Part shown: piece after piece, positions 1 through 10,870 of the stretch
Position numbering within the stretch: the stretch's first letter is position 1
Layout of the letters: each line of letters starts with the position of its first letter
Source: Liolophura sinensis
Lineage: Eukaryota; Mollusca; Polyplacophora; Chitonida; Chitonidae
NCBI RefSeq assembly: GCF_032854445.1
Contig: NC_088299.1
Span: 597,001 to 661,000, forward strand
Length of the DNA: 64,000 bases
Direction of reading: 5' to 3'
Made by a program: the position numbers and the translations under genes
Notes under the pieces: generated by a model
Told to the model about the DNA's origin: nothing
The model's database searches: none
What the model saw: the letters and a program-made list of their open reading frames with translations, nothing else

Positions 1-128
1 CTTGTAAACTCGTTCCTTAGGTAATGACGGATAACAGTTTTGTCCATCTTTCGTCCAAAATGCAGTGTACCACTCGCCGAAGGGTATGTGGCGGAGGACT
101 TTTTTTTAAGTATATCAGAGTGTTTATC

Positions 129-325
129 AGTGTTTATTTGAATTGTGTTTTATGCTATACTCAAGAATATTTCACTTACATATGCCCGGAGGAAATCCCA
201 TGATCATTCGCAGGATGCTGGCAGAGTTCCCCACGTACGACAGGAGAGGAAGTCAGCCAGAGCTGGACAGGAGCACACAGTCACCACATAGAGGCATGAA
301 GCTCCTGAGTGATTGTGTATATCTT
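129..325 (-). mobile_element. SINE-A copy, minus strand, internally deleted
   Basis: Reads as the reverse complement of the dominant tRNA-derived SINE of this window (called SINE-A here; + means tRNA-like head first). The 3' part (actcaagaatatttcactta) is followed at once by the middle (cgcaggatgctggcagag, ccacgtacgacaggagagga). The G/C-rich block between them is shortened, so the copy carries an internal deletion. The head end near 310 is weak. The frame open across it is not a gene. Confidence 0.8.
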
Positions 326-607
326 TGGATTCGTTGCGTGACCAACTCTTGCCGTCATATATAGGATTTTAAAGAAAGAATTAAAAAGACAAACGTTTGT
401 TGCAAATCAATTCTTCAAAACCATAAGCCGAACGGTCAAACTGAAATTTAAATAACAGTTTATATTTAAGCACGATATTCAGAAAGAAATTATAAGTTGG
501 AAATTGTCGATGTCGGTTATGGATTCGATTTTCTGCTGAGGTAGTCTATGTATCTACAGTTTGTGCTAAGCTTTGTTCAGAAAAGACATCTATATATTTC
601 TGAGGGT

Positions 608-772
608 TTTTTTGTAGCCGAGTAGAAAGCATGCTGAGGAGTCCCTCGCCAATGTGACTGCTATGAGTTCAAGTTCAGTTTATACAGATCTTACGTGGGA
701 AGATCTACCAACAATCTGCGGATGATCGTGAGTTTATTACAGTACACTAATCGCGTAAATAAATAAATACAT
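608..772 (+). mobile_element. SINE-A copy lacking most of its 3' half
   Basis: Matches the SINE-A head-proximal body: aggagtccctcgccaatg, gagttcaagttcag (B-box-like), cgtgggaagatct and caatctgcggatgatcgtg. It then jumps to the tail aaataaataaatac, so the central 3' block is missing. It is older and more diverged than the copy at 8261-8530. Confidence 0.7.
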
Positions 773-854
773 TGATATTTTTCTGAATATCAAAAAAACA
801 ATGCACATTATATTATACCAGAGATGTTGTCCGATCGATCTTATGCTACATTTT

Positions 855-948
855 ATTTGTTCATTTTCATATTTGAATGTGGTTTTAGGCCGTACTGAAG
901 AATTTTTCACTTATGAACGATGGCGGTATTTCTGATGGGTAGATGAAA
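855..948 (-). mobile_element. SINE-A 3' fragment, minus strand
   Basis: Contains ttttaggccgtactgaagaa and ttcacttatgaacgatggcg, the reverse complement of the SINE-A 3' end. Similarity stops after about 95 bp. It lies close to the copy at 608-772 in the opposite orientation, so the two may be independent insertions or parts of a rearranged pair. Confidence 0.6.
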
Positions 949-3817
949 TCATGCATGTCTTTGCGATGTAGCTTTTGTTTAGATTTCTGTGTAAATACAT
1001 TCGGATCTATTTTCTAAACTAAAGAATGTCCATTCAGATACGTCCGTGTGTCTTGTTATCATGAGACATGTGAATAAAGGTTCTTTGTCTTCAATAAGAG
1101 TATTTTTTTCATAGAATTTCTCAAGAAACGATGTAGTCATTCGCTATATATGAGGCATTCTCATCGATGGCTTATTTGGAAATTTCCATATTGTATAATT
1201 ACACCCATACTAATTTCCTCAGTTTAATTGTTCGTTTAACTGAGCTGCATATTTCTCATTATTCATTCGCCCTCATAAATCGTTGTCGTACCTTGCTGTT
1301 ACAATTTGAGGAGAGTGGACTTATTTTTAGGTGACAGTAATGGACAAGCTGTTAAGTCTCAACTTTCTTTCTTTACACAGCGTTGATAATATTCATAGCG
1401 CAATCAGCCATTCCTTTGAAGCTTGCCGCACAGGTAAGCATCTTGATAATACCTGTCATAATAGCAATGATTCATCATTCATTTTGACCTCAAATTATAG
1501 TGCACATGATATAAATCCATTTATTTTATTGAATGTGTAACCGTTTTGATATATTAGCCTATTTAGCCATTATAGTTTTAAGTTACTTGGTTTCGAGTAA
1601 TATATCGGAGTAGAATGAATAGCTTACCTTCTCACACTTAGACCGTATTACCACCTGGCTAGAAAATCGGCTTATCGTTTGGTCTCTGGGAGAGCAGTCT
1701 ATATGTCGCTTTCTCTGTCTTGACATTCTGTTAATATGGGCGATTCACTTAGCCAGGGGCGTGAGTGCAAGGCGGTGTCTTTTCCCACAACAGATAGAAA
1801 ATTTCGAGTATAACATCGTGGGAATATGTAAAAATATATATGAAAGTATGAACTGTGGGTTAAAAGATTAGGAAGTTGTTAAATTCGGATTACTCTGAGG
1901 GTGGTCACACGACGGTTTGGGGAAACATTAAAATATTCAACGCTATATATGTATTCTGTCTTTAAATAGCCAATTTTTTTTCAATTTTAATGATCATAAT
2001 TAATGTTATGTCAGAATATTACTCATTACAACGATGGAATTATGTTTGGTTATACTGTGAGCTTCACACTCATCTCGAGTATGCTAAATACTCGAGATGT
2101 ACTTCCCAAGTCGTCACGTGTATGCCGATGCAATCGTAAGTCGTAAGTCGTAAGGTCATCAGCAAGTGGGACACACCGCGAACAACCAGTTACGTTGAGC
2201 GGCGTCGTGTGTATGTGTGTCCTCCAAATATCTGTACTTCCGTCTCCTCCTTCAAACTGAAGACGCTTGGCTTTATCACAGCCTACTTGTTCCGAGGAAA
2301 TTTCGATGGGCTTTCTTTGTTAGGCGATTCCAAATGATTCCACACGGCTTTGTCAAAAAAGCCCTGTATTCATGTTTTCCTGGGTATAAATAGCTTGCAC
2401 TGGGGTCAGTTTCCCCTTGCTCTGTTTTGGATGCTCTTGCCTGTACTTCGTTGATGGGTATATGGTTCGAGTATAGTAACACATCGATACAAGAAGAAAG
2501 GGGTGTCATATTGCCTTATTTCAGTGTACATTACCACAAGGTGTTTGCGTTTGTCCTTCTGTTAACTCAATAAATGTAACCACCTGTACGTGTAGGGATG
2601 AAGGAAACTTGGACACTTCGTACTGGCCCATTCTATAAAATGTTACTTCTTTGTTGATTCGCTGTTTAAAGAAAGTGAGTTTCAGGCGGGCGGATAAGAC
2701 ATGTCATTATAGTGGGCTGCAGGCGGATCCCATGATGCAGATTAGCTGTACAGAGACCAATCCCTTGAGTATATATTTCACGTAGTTGGGTCATATGCAC
2801 GTCGTGGGCAGCTATTGGATATCAAGTTAGATTTGTGGGTTGTCAGGGGGAACAGCGGCTGTACGGAGCCTTGAGGAAACAACGGCGGATATACAGGACA
2901 TCCAACTTTAGACACGCAGCCACGTCATTGGAGACGGTTGCACACTGTCGTATCAAACAGTGTACCTTTTAGAATCAACTCTGCTGACAGTTTGGGCAAC
3001 AGTTACAAACAACGCTCTTCTGACTGCAGTTTTAAAGATAACTGAGTAGTTACATAGACAAGGTTTTGTAAAAGTACAGCGTGTTCTCTTGTTTTCCCGC
3101 AACACCGAGTGCACTAAAATCAGTCGTAAATGTTAGGGGCGCTATCTTAAACAATATTGCTCAGATTTTGTACACATATTAACTATTAATATATATTGCA
3201 TATTAAATTGCGCAAATTACAAAATGCATGACTAAGTGTATTGTATAGTAAAATCAATCAAGTAAATGTTAAGGGTGATATCTTAAAAGGTACTCATGAC
3301 CTCAGGTTTTGCACGCGCATAGAGCACAATAACAGGAGGGAGTGTTCCAGCGCTTATGCTTAGTGACATTAAGTTGCCAAAGTTCCAACTTCAGTACATT
3401 ATGTAAGGAGCTGAAGTTTCGCGTACATGTGTCTCTTACAGGCGAGCTGATTCGTAACCTTGTTCCTTTGCTTCCACCTTGTTCCATTTGTGTTTGTAGG
3501 GTACTTACAGTATCTTTGTCTATCGCAAAATACAGTCAAATACTGCGTACAGATACAGAAATCTTATCCAGTGTACATGTATATCAATGTGACTTCTTCC
3601 ACCCGCCTTCACAATGACAAGGGTTTTCTCCACGTCCAGGACTAATACTATAGTTTACAACCTGCAGGTGGTAGTAGGTTTCCCCAGGCTCTGTCCCCAG
3701 GTTTCCTTCATTCATTCTGGCCGCCGCCACATAAGGCAAATTTTCCTTATATGGAACTGAAATTGCCCGCCAAAGATGCCAGAGTCATCTGTGTATATAG
3801 ATATAGAGCAGGACGGA
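949..3817. other. No gene recognised
   Basis: AT-rich sequence without a credible open frame or splice-flanked coding island. The open frames here (for example 1331-1540, 2276-2509 and 3302-3617) are short, overlap frames on the other strand and carry no recognisable motif. The only structure noted is the perfect hairpin at 2071-2099 and a short direct repeat of gtaagtc near 2130-2155. Confidence 0.6.
2071..2099. repeat. Perfect hairpin around an XhoI-like palindrome
   Basis: catctcgagta, seven bases tgctaaa, then tactcgagatg: two perfectly complementary 11-base arms. Too short for a transposon. It could form a small cruciform or RNA stem-loop. Function unknown. Confidence 0.8.
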
Positions 3818-4610
3818 GGTATGGTGAGGCTTAGCTCTGCAGAGCTGTGATTACGTATACTATCGCAGCCCTGCCTTGATCCATAAGCTTGCCTTGAACA
3901 CCTCTGTACTTCCCGTGCTGGCATCAGTGTACTACTGCTGGCTGCTAAATAATGTGTCTATCCGTACTCATAGTCGTCTCAGCTATCGATTCCAGATAGG
4001 TTTCCCAAGAGTCATCCCTAGTAAATCTTGACAAGCATGAAACTGGTGGAAACTCAATAAATTCAAACTCCAACCGCCATCTTTGAATGCATACTTTTCA
4101 CAGTGAGGGAAATCCCTGCCACTACTACTAAACTAGTCTGACCTTTTGACACGCTTAGGCTAATTGTTTAGGATAATTCGCACCAGTAATGACCTTGTGG
4201 GAACCCATAATCAACATTGATGACTAAAAATTTCTCAAACAATTAAAGTAAAGATTAAACCATATGTACAAAATATACTAATTGCCAGTAGTGTCAGTAG
4301 TTGTCTCCCTTGTATGGGCTGTGAGGAGTATGCATTCAAGCATGGTGGTTAGAGTTTGAATTTATTCAGCTTCCACCAGTTTTATGGTGGTCATGATTTA
4401 CTAGGCGTGATACGTGGGGACACCTAGCAGGAATCGATAGCTGTGTCGACTGTGTCGAGAGTACGGATAGACACATTACTTGGCGGCCAACAGTAGTGTA
4501 TTGTAGCCAGCACGGGAAATACAGAGGTGTTCAAGGTAAGCTTATGGATCAAAGCAGCGCTGTGATAGTATACGTAATCACAGTCCTACAGAGCTGAGTG
4601 AGGCTATACC
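3818..4610. repeat. Long imperfect inverted repeat, arms about 290 bp
   Basis: The arm at about 3818-4106 is matched in reverse complement by about 4313-4610, by eye at roughly 80% identity over nearly 290 bp, with about 205 bp between. Shared blocks include tgtgattacgtatactat, gatccataagctt, ttgaacacctctgta, aatgtgtctatccgtactc, cagctatcgattcc and aactggtgga. Similarity ends sharply at ggtat... on the left and ...atacc on the right. No transposase frame is present. It may be a foldback-type non-autonomous element, or two copies of one repeat inserted head to head. Confidence 0.85.
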
Positions 4611-6010
4611 CATTTGATTTGATGGCTCAGAGGGTATAGGGATGCACGGAGCTAAACACTCTATATCTCGTCAGCTTGAGTCTCCCTCGAACCAGTATTT
4701 TCACTGGACCCGAAATAATTGTTTCGGTGTAGGAAATTAGTTCGAATTTCTTTTGTCGCTAAAGGTAGAAGGAGTTATACTGTATCGTGTTAAAAATACA
4801 AGGAAAGTTATGTTTACTGTAATATACTGCCGTGTGCATTTATATTCTTCCACTGGCCTTCATGTATCACCAAAGCCAAATACAACATGGTCGGTCTTTA
4901 ATTTGAAGGCAAGATTTTAAAAATGACAGCTTCTTTCAAAGCATGGTTTTAAAAGTGTGTTCAAGTATTTGGCACATGACATTGCTGGACATGGATGTTT
5001 AGTCTATACACATAACTCTTTCATGTGCATGTTGGTCAGCAATCTTTTATGTCTATTTGCCAAACCTATGATGTTTGTCAAGTATAAAGAAGAGGTGGAC
5101 ATCAAGCATTTTCCCAGGCGTTGTTTCTTTCTTCCCCGTTGGTAATTTCGCCCAAAATTTTCAACCGGCAGCTGCTCCACAAATCTCCAGAATTTGATAT
5201 GTTGGATGAGAAGTAAATTTCTTGCCAAGGTTTGTGTTGGTATAGATCACAGGGGGGTGTCCTGCATTATTCGAGCACTTGGGTTGAGACCTCGTATGCG
5301 AATAGTGAACAACTCCCGTCAGTATATATCATAAACAAGTCGACTGCATGGAAGCTGTGCGTGTTGTGTACGCCTGCGCACAACATACCTAGTAACATAT
5401 TTATGTTACATATGTGAATATTCATAATCTGGTAATAACATCCAGACAGACGCATTACTCAGTCGGATTGAATCTAATATTAAGTTAATGTATCAGATCC
5501 TCTCCAGTCAGCTGTATGTAATACTGTAATACATGGGAGCCGCTGAGTGGCCGTGTCGTCATTGGTGGTTTGTGGACTTCATCAATTCCAGGGTTTTATA
5601 TTCCCCAAGCAGCCTCCTCCCTCGTAGTAGCGAACATAGACGTACAGTTGTTGTGAAAATATCACCTCTGACGGTTTCATAACATCCTCCCTGGTGGGTG
5701 AATGTGTAGTAAGTGCCGTTTGCACCTGACCGCCTTTGATGTCTGACTCGGTCAGGAAATATACACGATGATACGTTTTATTACATGTATCTTTATTCCC
5801 TAAGGCTATTCTCTCACCTCGTAATTGGCTTTCTTTGATGTTCACTGATGTCGTAGCAGCCGTGCTTACACAATAAGGTAGTCATAACAATACTGAATGA
5901 CAGCTTTGAAATATGGCTTCAAGGTAATACACTTTGCTTGTTTCACTGACAGGCGAACAAGAAAAATATTCCATCTGGTGCACGTTTATTGTTCTTCTGT
6001 TTGAAATAAG
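4611..6010. other. No gene recognised
   Basis: Several 60-90-codon open frames exist on both strands (4957-5145, 5004-5228, 5232-5455, 5582-5845). They overlap one another antisense, lack recognisable motifs and have no convincing splice context. I see no repeat or RNA gene here. Confidence 0.5.
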
Positions 6011-6152
6011 AGGTATATAAATTTAAAAGTATGATTATTCTTATTTGGAGAAATGATAGAATAAAAAAGCAAATGAGCCTTCTCGACTTTCTACATCCTT
6101 GTATTTCGACTGCAGTTTCGAACGTCTTGTTCTTACCAAGGAATGAAGTATA
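6011..6152 (+). repeat. Dispersed repeat, copy 1 (partner at 48310)
   Basis: The stretch ttggagaaatgatagaataa ... aaatgagccttctc ... gactgcagtttcgaacgtc recurs about 42 kb away at 48310-48460 in the same orientation, with only scattered differences and an A/C-rich insertion there. No tRNA-like head, terminal inverted repeat or coding frame is visible. It is either a fragment of an unrecognised interspersed repeat or a segmental copy. Confidence 0.8.
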
Positions 6153-6381
6153 ACAGTTCGTCACGCTTTGCATGTTTGAGTAAATGGTCACTTAAACAAC
6201 CAATCTTTAAGTAAGAACATGCAAGGGCGTTGTCCACAGCTATACACAGTGAGAGATCAAAAATGATAATACTTATCTTGATAAGACAAACAATAATACA
6301 GTTTATTATGTACATTAAACATAGCATTCTTAAATAATGTACAACAATGTGTGGTTAATTAATACACAAGCGTGATCAAAA

Positions 6382-6505
6382 TGGTTGGTCGTGGGTTTCC
6401 CCTGGGCTCTGCCCGGTTTCCACCCACCATAATGCTGGCCGCCGTCGTATGAGTGAAACATTCTTGAGTACGGCGTAAAACACCGATCAAATAAATAAAT
6501 CAATG
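6382..6505 (+). mobile_element. SINE-A copy, 5'-truncated
   Basis: Starts in the middle of the element (ggtcgtgggtttcccctggg) and runs through ccaccataatgctggccgcc to a clean tail, cggcgtaaaacaccgatcaa followed by AATA repeats. 5' truncation is expected for a LINE-mobilised SINE. Confidence 0.85.
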
Positions 6506-6699
6506 AATCAAAATGATCGAGACATATGGCCGATGGTTTCCTTTCAGATAGGGTTGATACTTATTAACAAACAAATTTTCTTTAGCATCTAATAAAGCCT
6601 TGTTTCAATCCTGAATAACGTTAGCGTATTACATCTCTTACAAGAACTATATGGTACAGTGATGAAGCTGATAGATGGAAATTCCCAAATGGGGATGTA

Positions 6700-6750
6700 C
6701 ACAAAAAATATTCTTGATTACGACGTTAAATATTAATCAATAAATCAGTC
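6700..6750 (+). mobile_element. Eroded SINE-A 3' end
   Basis: aatattcttgattacgacgt followed by taaatattaatcaataaatc resembles the SINE-A terminus (aatattcttgagtacggcgt ... aatcaaataaata). Only about 50 bp align, so the call is tentative. Confidence 0.45.
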
Positions 6751-8260
6751 ATATTCCACAAAGCTATATATATGGTAGACCAAGTTAAATGAAACTACCA
6801 TGCCATCATTTTATAGTCAACAAAGTTACCTTTAACGTAGCCTGCAGTAACTTTATGAAACCTCGTCACGATTAAACATGGCTGTCCGTGGTGTTGTATT
6901 CCTGTCTGATTTCTTTTCTGTGACATTCGCTGAGAAAAAGGTCAACTGTTTCAGCATTTTAGCATTTTATTATGACCACTACACATAGCTTCTGTTGTTA
7001 GATCGAGGTAGCCCTAATTGGCTGATAATTTTAATCAGTGTTTCAGCATTCAGAGTGGACAAATATTCCTTATGTGTCGCTGAATCAGGTGGATGTGATG
7101 TTAAGTAACGCAGTTATGCTGGAATGACGCCATGCGTGTTTGAAAGTATGACGTTATTTTTGCTATACGTCAGCGATGCGAGACCCTGCTAGGATGTATT
7201 TTGTTACAACATAATACTGTGTCTAATTAATTAATATAATATTTGCTTTGTATTTAACGTCTGCAGCAGATACATCACACCAACACTCACTCTATTAAAC
7301 TAACTGGTTATTTTTTAAGAGTACAATCAATGAACCATCGTTGAACCAATCAACTTGGAAGACGTGGAAAATATCTTCTTCACCGAGTCATTATCTTGTT
7401 GATCACACTACTCCAATGGACGTCGAAATTCGCTCCCAGACTCCAGGAATTGTCCTAAATGCACCACATTTTTACAAGTAGACTTTAACTTTCCACAGCG
7501 GACCAACAATTTTGACATTGAACCGAGATTATGGTTATTGTACAAAGATTACTGTAAGTTGACAAATATTGTGCGCAGTCACGCTGGATAGTCATTGGGG
7601 AGAACGTGTCCATCCTTATGGATTCAGTTACAAGGGCGAACTAAAGTCACAATGTCAAACTTAGCCCAAAATCATTTCCTTCCACCGTAGTCATTTAAAT
7701 TCCTTTTCTTATGTTGGTTAAAAATTTCACTTAAGGTTTCCACATACCATTTAGTAAAGCCATATTGGCATTGTTGCCATTACAGATGTCGAAAGTTCCT
7801 GAAGACAATGATATGTGTAACGCTGTACAGGGTGCATCTGTTTGCGGGTAACCAAGGGTAACTTATGATTGGCGCCAATCAGGATTCACCCACTGATTCT
7901 TTTCCACGCGATATAGTAGTTCTGGGCACGCGAAGACCAGCGTCAGATGCATGGCCTATTAGACACGCTTCACCCCTCCCTTTCTAAAGTTCATCAAAAC
8001 GGACCTAAAGGCGTACACAGCAGTTAAAGAACCCACCTTAATTTTAAAGCCATAATTGATCCAAGATGTTTTCGTTCAGAATAATCGTAACATTTACATA
8101 AGAGGGGGAGGAGATCCTTATGATACTGTGTTCATCCCTCCCCTCTCCCCCGCCAACAGTCCTCTCCATATTGCCATGTTTTAACATGCACCGGGCTATT
8201 ATGAAAACACATGCTGACTGGCCTCCTTGTGCATTTAAACAGAGACATCTTTTTTGATAG
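6751..8260. other. No gene recognised
   Basis: No open frame above 60 codons is worth following and no repeat was recognised. If the CIMIP1 gene begins to the left, this could be intron, but nothing in the sequence shows that directly. Confidence 0.5.
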
Positions 8261-8530
8261 ATTTATTTATTTATTTCATGGGTGTTTTAGGCCGTACTCA
8301 AGAATATTTCACTTATACGACGGCGGCCAGCATTATGGTGGGTGGAAAACCGGGCAGAGCTCGGGGGAAACCCACGACCATTCGCAGGTTGCTGGCAAAC
8401 CTTCCCACGTACGACCGGAGAGGAAGCCAGCATGAGCTGGACTTGAACTCACAGCGACCGCATTGGTGAGAGACCCCCTGGGTCATTACGCTGCGCTAGC
8501 GCGCTAACCAACTGAGCCACGTAGGCCCCT
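8261..8530 (-). mobile_element. Full-length SINE-A copy, minus strand
   Basis: The best-preserved copy in the window, read on the minus strand. It begins with a tRNA-like head, aggggcctacgtggctcagt then tggttagcgcgc (A-box-like), and a B-box-like gagttcaagtccagctcatg. The body follows (ggccgtactcaagaatattt in plus orientation) and the AATA-rich tail lies at 8261-8275. Length is about 270 bp. I used it as the reference for the other copies. The open frames 8211-8435 and 8254-8469 run through it and are not genes. Confidence 0.92.
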
Positions 8531-8570
8531 CTATTTATCTATGTTGATAGAGTTCAGACAGTTGACTATA

Positions 8571-8804
8571 CAGGGTGTCCAGAAGTCGTTCACCATCCTG
8601 ATTTTCATTTTTTTCTGTGTTTCAGATTTAATACTTATTTTAATTTTTTTTACTCTCTTTCAGAGTTAATTATGGCTAATAAACTAACAGTACACGAAAG
8701 AGTTGAATTGGTTTTTATGTTTGGAAGAGATGGGGCAACACACCGCTCTGTAGCTCAAGCATTCAACCTCAACCTGGATGGTGCGCGACTTCTGGGACAC
8801 CCTG
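8571..8804 (+). mobile_element. Mariner-like deletion derivative with terminal inverted repeats
   Basis: The left end reads cagggtgtccagaagtcg and the right end, in reverse complement, cagggtgtcccagaagtcg. The match continues through caccatcc, giving about 30-bp terminal inverted repeats. The element is flanked by TA on both sides, as expected for the Tc1/mariner (IS630) superfamily. At 234 bp it cannot be autonomous. It retains the beginning of a transposase-like frame (8672 onward) joined directly to the right terminal repeat, so most of the transposase gene has been deleted. The family within mariner (rosa-like is my guess from the ends and the N-terminal domain) is inferred. Confidence 0.85.
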
Positions 8805-8815
8805 TATACTCTTGA
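8672..8815 (+). pseudogene. Truncated transposase N-terminus (helix-turn-helix part)
   Basis: A 47-codon frame starts MANKLTVHERVELV and continues through a segment with FMFGRDGATHRSVAQAFN. This resembles the N-terminal helix-turn-helix domain that many mariner-like transposases use to bind their ends (helix, short turn, then a second helix with a conserved alanine/phenylalanine pattern). The final codons are the right terminal inverted repeat itself, followed by a stop outside the element, so the catalytic DDE/D domain is absent. A possible AG acceptor (ctctttcag) lies just upstream at 8655-8663, so the parent gene may have had an intron or an untranslated leader there. Non-functional as a transposase. 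Confidence 0.65.
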
Positions 8816-10028
8816 CTTGAAAGTAGAATGTAAATTCGATATGTTGCCATATTGACGCCAGATAAGTCGTAAAATGTAAACCGGGTACGTTTGCATTCGT
8901 CACTAAGGCGCAACCACAACAATAATTATGACGTCAAATGTAAACGTAACTGTTCTCTCCTTGAAGTTTCATGCTGCCTTGCTGTATTTGTGACAAGGGC
9001 TAATAAAGACCTTCTGAAGGTCGTGCGGAGGAATACATCAAATATCATAGTATGCAGCTGTGAGTTGGAATTGTCAGTATTATTCCTACCAGTAGGTCGT
9101 CCGGAATATAGGCATAATTTATAGAAACGATGTAGAATAATGCGGACTTATAATGAATCAGCGTTGTTTTTAGCTACGACAAGAGCTCTAAATATCTATT
9201 TGTTGATCCGTCGGTACGTCAAATTTTTGGTGTCCTATCTTTTAACACGGGTTATATACTTATCCAGTAGCCTGAGGGGATGACGACATTTTGGGACATG
9301 TTTCTGATTTTTCGCTTTTCATATTGATATGAAGAATCTGTGGTTTGGATACATATCAGTTGAACAAGATTCTGGAATATCCCTGTATGTCTGTAGCTCG
9401 GATGAGTGTGCTGTAAGAATAAGAAATTATATCAGAATCATTACTTTGTGACATACATAATCTTCTGAGACTTTTTTGAACTAGACATAGTCATTTTTTT
9501 CTCTGGTGCGGAGAAAAAATAGAAAGCCAGTTTTGACAAATCTTGAAACGCTATTAAAATACTTATAATTGGCACTGTATAGGAGTACGAACACCCAGTA
9601 CGTGTATGTAAATACAGGCCCATTGCAATTCGGACATCGTAATCATGCTACCAAACTTTTCTGCTCTTTGTTTATACGTTCTTTTATAGCCAAGAAGAAT
9701 TTTTAGTTTGTATATTTTCACTACTGCATTATGAAAGGATCTAGTACTCCAGTTCAGATTGTTGAAATTCATTTTGCTATGTGTATAGATTCCTTTACCC
9801 CGGGTCGGTAGATGTTGTTCTCGGAACAAGAACGTTACATGTTCTGATTAAGTTATAATGCTTTTCTCTCGACGGTGTATTAATCGGTTCTTCTTATTTC
9901 GATGTCCCTTTATTGAGTAGATCAGGGATTTGCAGACAAAATGAAATGATTGTATGTTCTTGTATTCATTTTAGAAAATGTTTGATGTCTTTTTACCCTA
10001 AATATATTCATCTTGGTTGTGTTTCCAG
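8816..10028. other. Probable last intron of the CIMIP1-like gene
   Basis: The stretch ends in a pyrimidine-leaning tract and AG (cttggttgtgtttccag at 10012-10028) directly before a coding exon, so at least its right part should be intron. I looked for the expected preceding exon (the family has a tryptophan-rich segment before the C-terminal region) and did not find it here or further left. Confidence 0.5.
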
Positions 10029-10286
10029 TTGGTCAAAGATGAAAGTTCAAGGAAAGATTGTTCGAAGAAACAGTTACCTTCCCATTTGCAGCCACCACCT
10101 GTCACACCGATAGAGAAGTACATCAAGGTTGGACCATCACCAAAACCAGTCCCAAATACAACGGCAAAGATGATTGGCTGGCGCTCAGGATTACCACAGC
10201 TGCAGCTAGAACGCTATGGAAAATACGCAAATCCGAAAGGAGGTCTTGTTAAGCAGCTAAACTGGCCAGAAGAGGCTGTGGAATAA
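10029..10286 (+). CDS. CIMIP1: CIMIP1 (C20orf85/LLC1) homologue, terminal coding exon
   Basis: Partial gene: 85 codons plus TAA, phase 0 after the acceptor tgtgtttccag. The translation contains PPPVTPIEKYIKVGPSP, then MIGWRSGLPQLQLERYGKY, and ends QLNWPEEAVE. The order T-P-[I/V]-E-K-Y-I-K-V, a P/T-rich linker, I-G-W-R-S, and a tryptophan-proline close to the C-terminus is the C-terminal signature of the small ciliary protein C20orf85, now CIMIP1 (ciliary microtubule inner protein 1). The known mammalian protein is roughly 140 residues, so this exon supplies more than half. Family knowledge places it in motile cilia, bound to axonemal microtubules. The upstream frame also opens at 10017, but the splice site makes 10029 the likelier boundary. 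The N-terminal exons are not recognised in the window. The Q/L-rich stretch after IGWRS differs from the vertebrate protein as I remember it. Confidence 0.82.
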   Translation: MVKDESSRKDCSKKQLPSHLQPPPVTPIEKYIKVGPSPKPVPNTTAKMIGWRSGLPQLQLERYGKYANPKGGLVKQLNWPEEAVE

Positions 10287-10746
10287 GCAATGATCATTCC
10301 CCCAGTGCGCACACACCAGCAGCATGTGGTCGCAAATCACTCCGACTGGTGTTTTGACTGGTATACTGGTTTGATGACGCGTATAGAAGTAGTGGACTGA
10401 GCGATACAAGTTTCATAAGCTCTATGGTTTTAACCTATGCACTTGCATTTTAGATACTTGTCACGTGTGTTGAAGATTACAGCACACTATTGCCAGGTCT
10501 TTATGAATGAAACAGAATTTTATACGACGAAATATTTTTTTCTGTTGTATTGTCTTCCTGAATGATGTCTAACTGCAAAACCCTAAAACAGCTTAGACTA
10601 AGATTCTTATTCTCCAATCCAGTGACGAGAACGGATTTCCAACCTGTATATATGAAAACCTTATGTACCTGAAACGACCATAATTTTATACAATGTAAGG
10701 GTCGAAGTTATTTCTGGACAGGCTTCTCTTAACTTAGTACCTTGGT

Positions 10747-10870
10747 AGGTGTCGATGTAGCCGACTGGTTAGATTGTTGGACTTGTCTCGGATGTGTTGG
10801 ACCGATCGATACTTGTCTGACAGCCAGATCAGCACCACCATCAAGGGCGAGTGTCCTGGCCCATACCCGT
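10747..10870 (+). mobile_element. Possible old tRNA-derived SINE head
   Basis: gatgtagccgactggttag followed by attgttggactt looks like a tRNA A-box/D-arm region (TRGCNNAGTGG type). A possible B-box-like gttcaaacat appears near 10872. The spacing and the rest are too diverged to assign a family. Confidence 0.3.
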
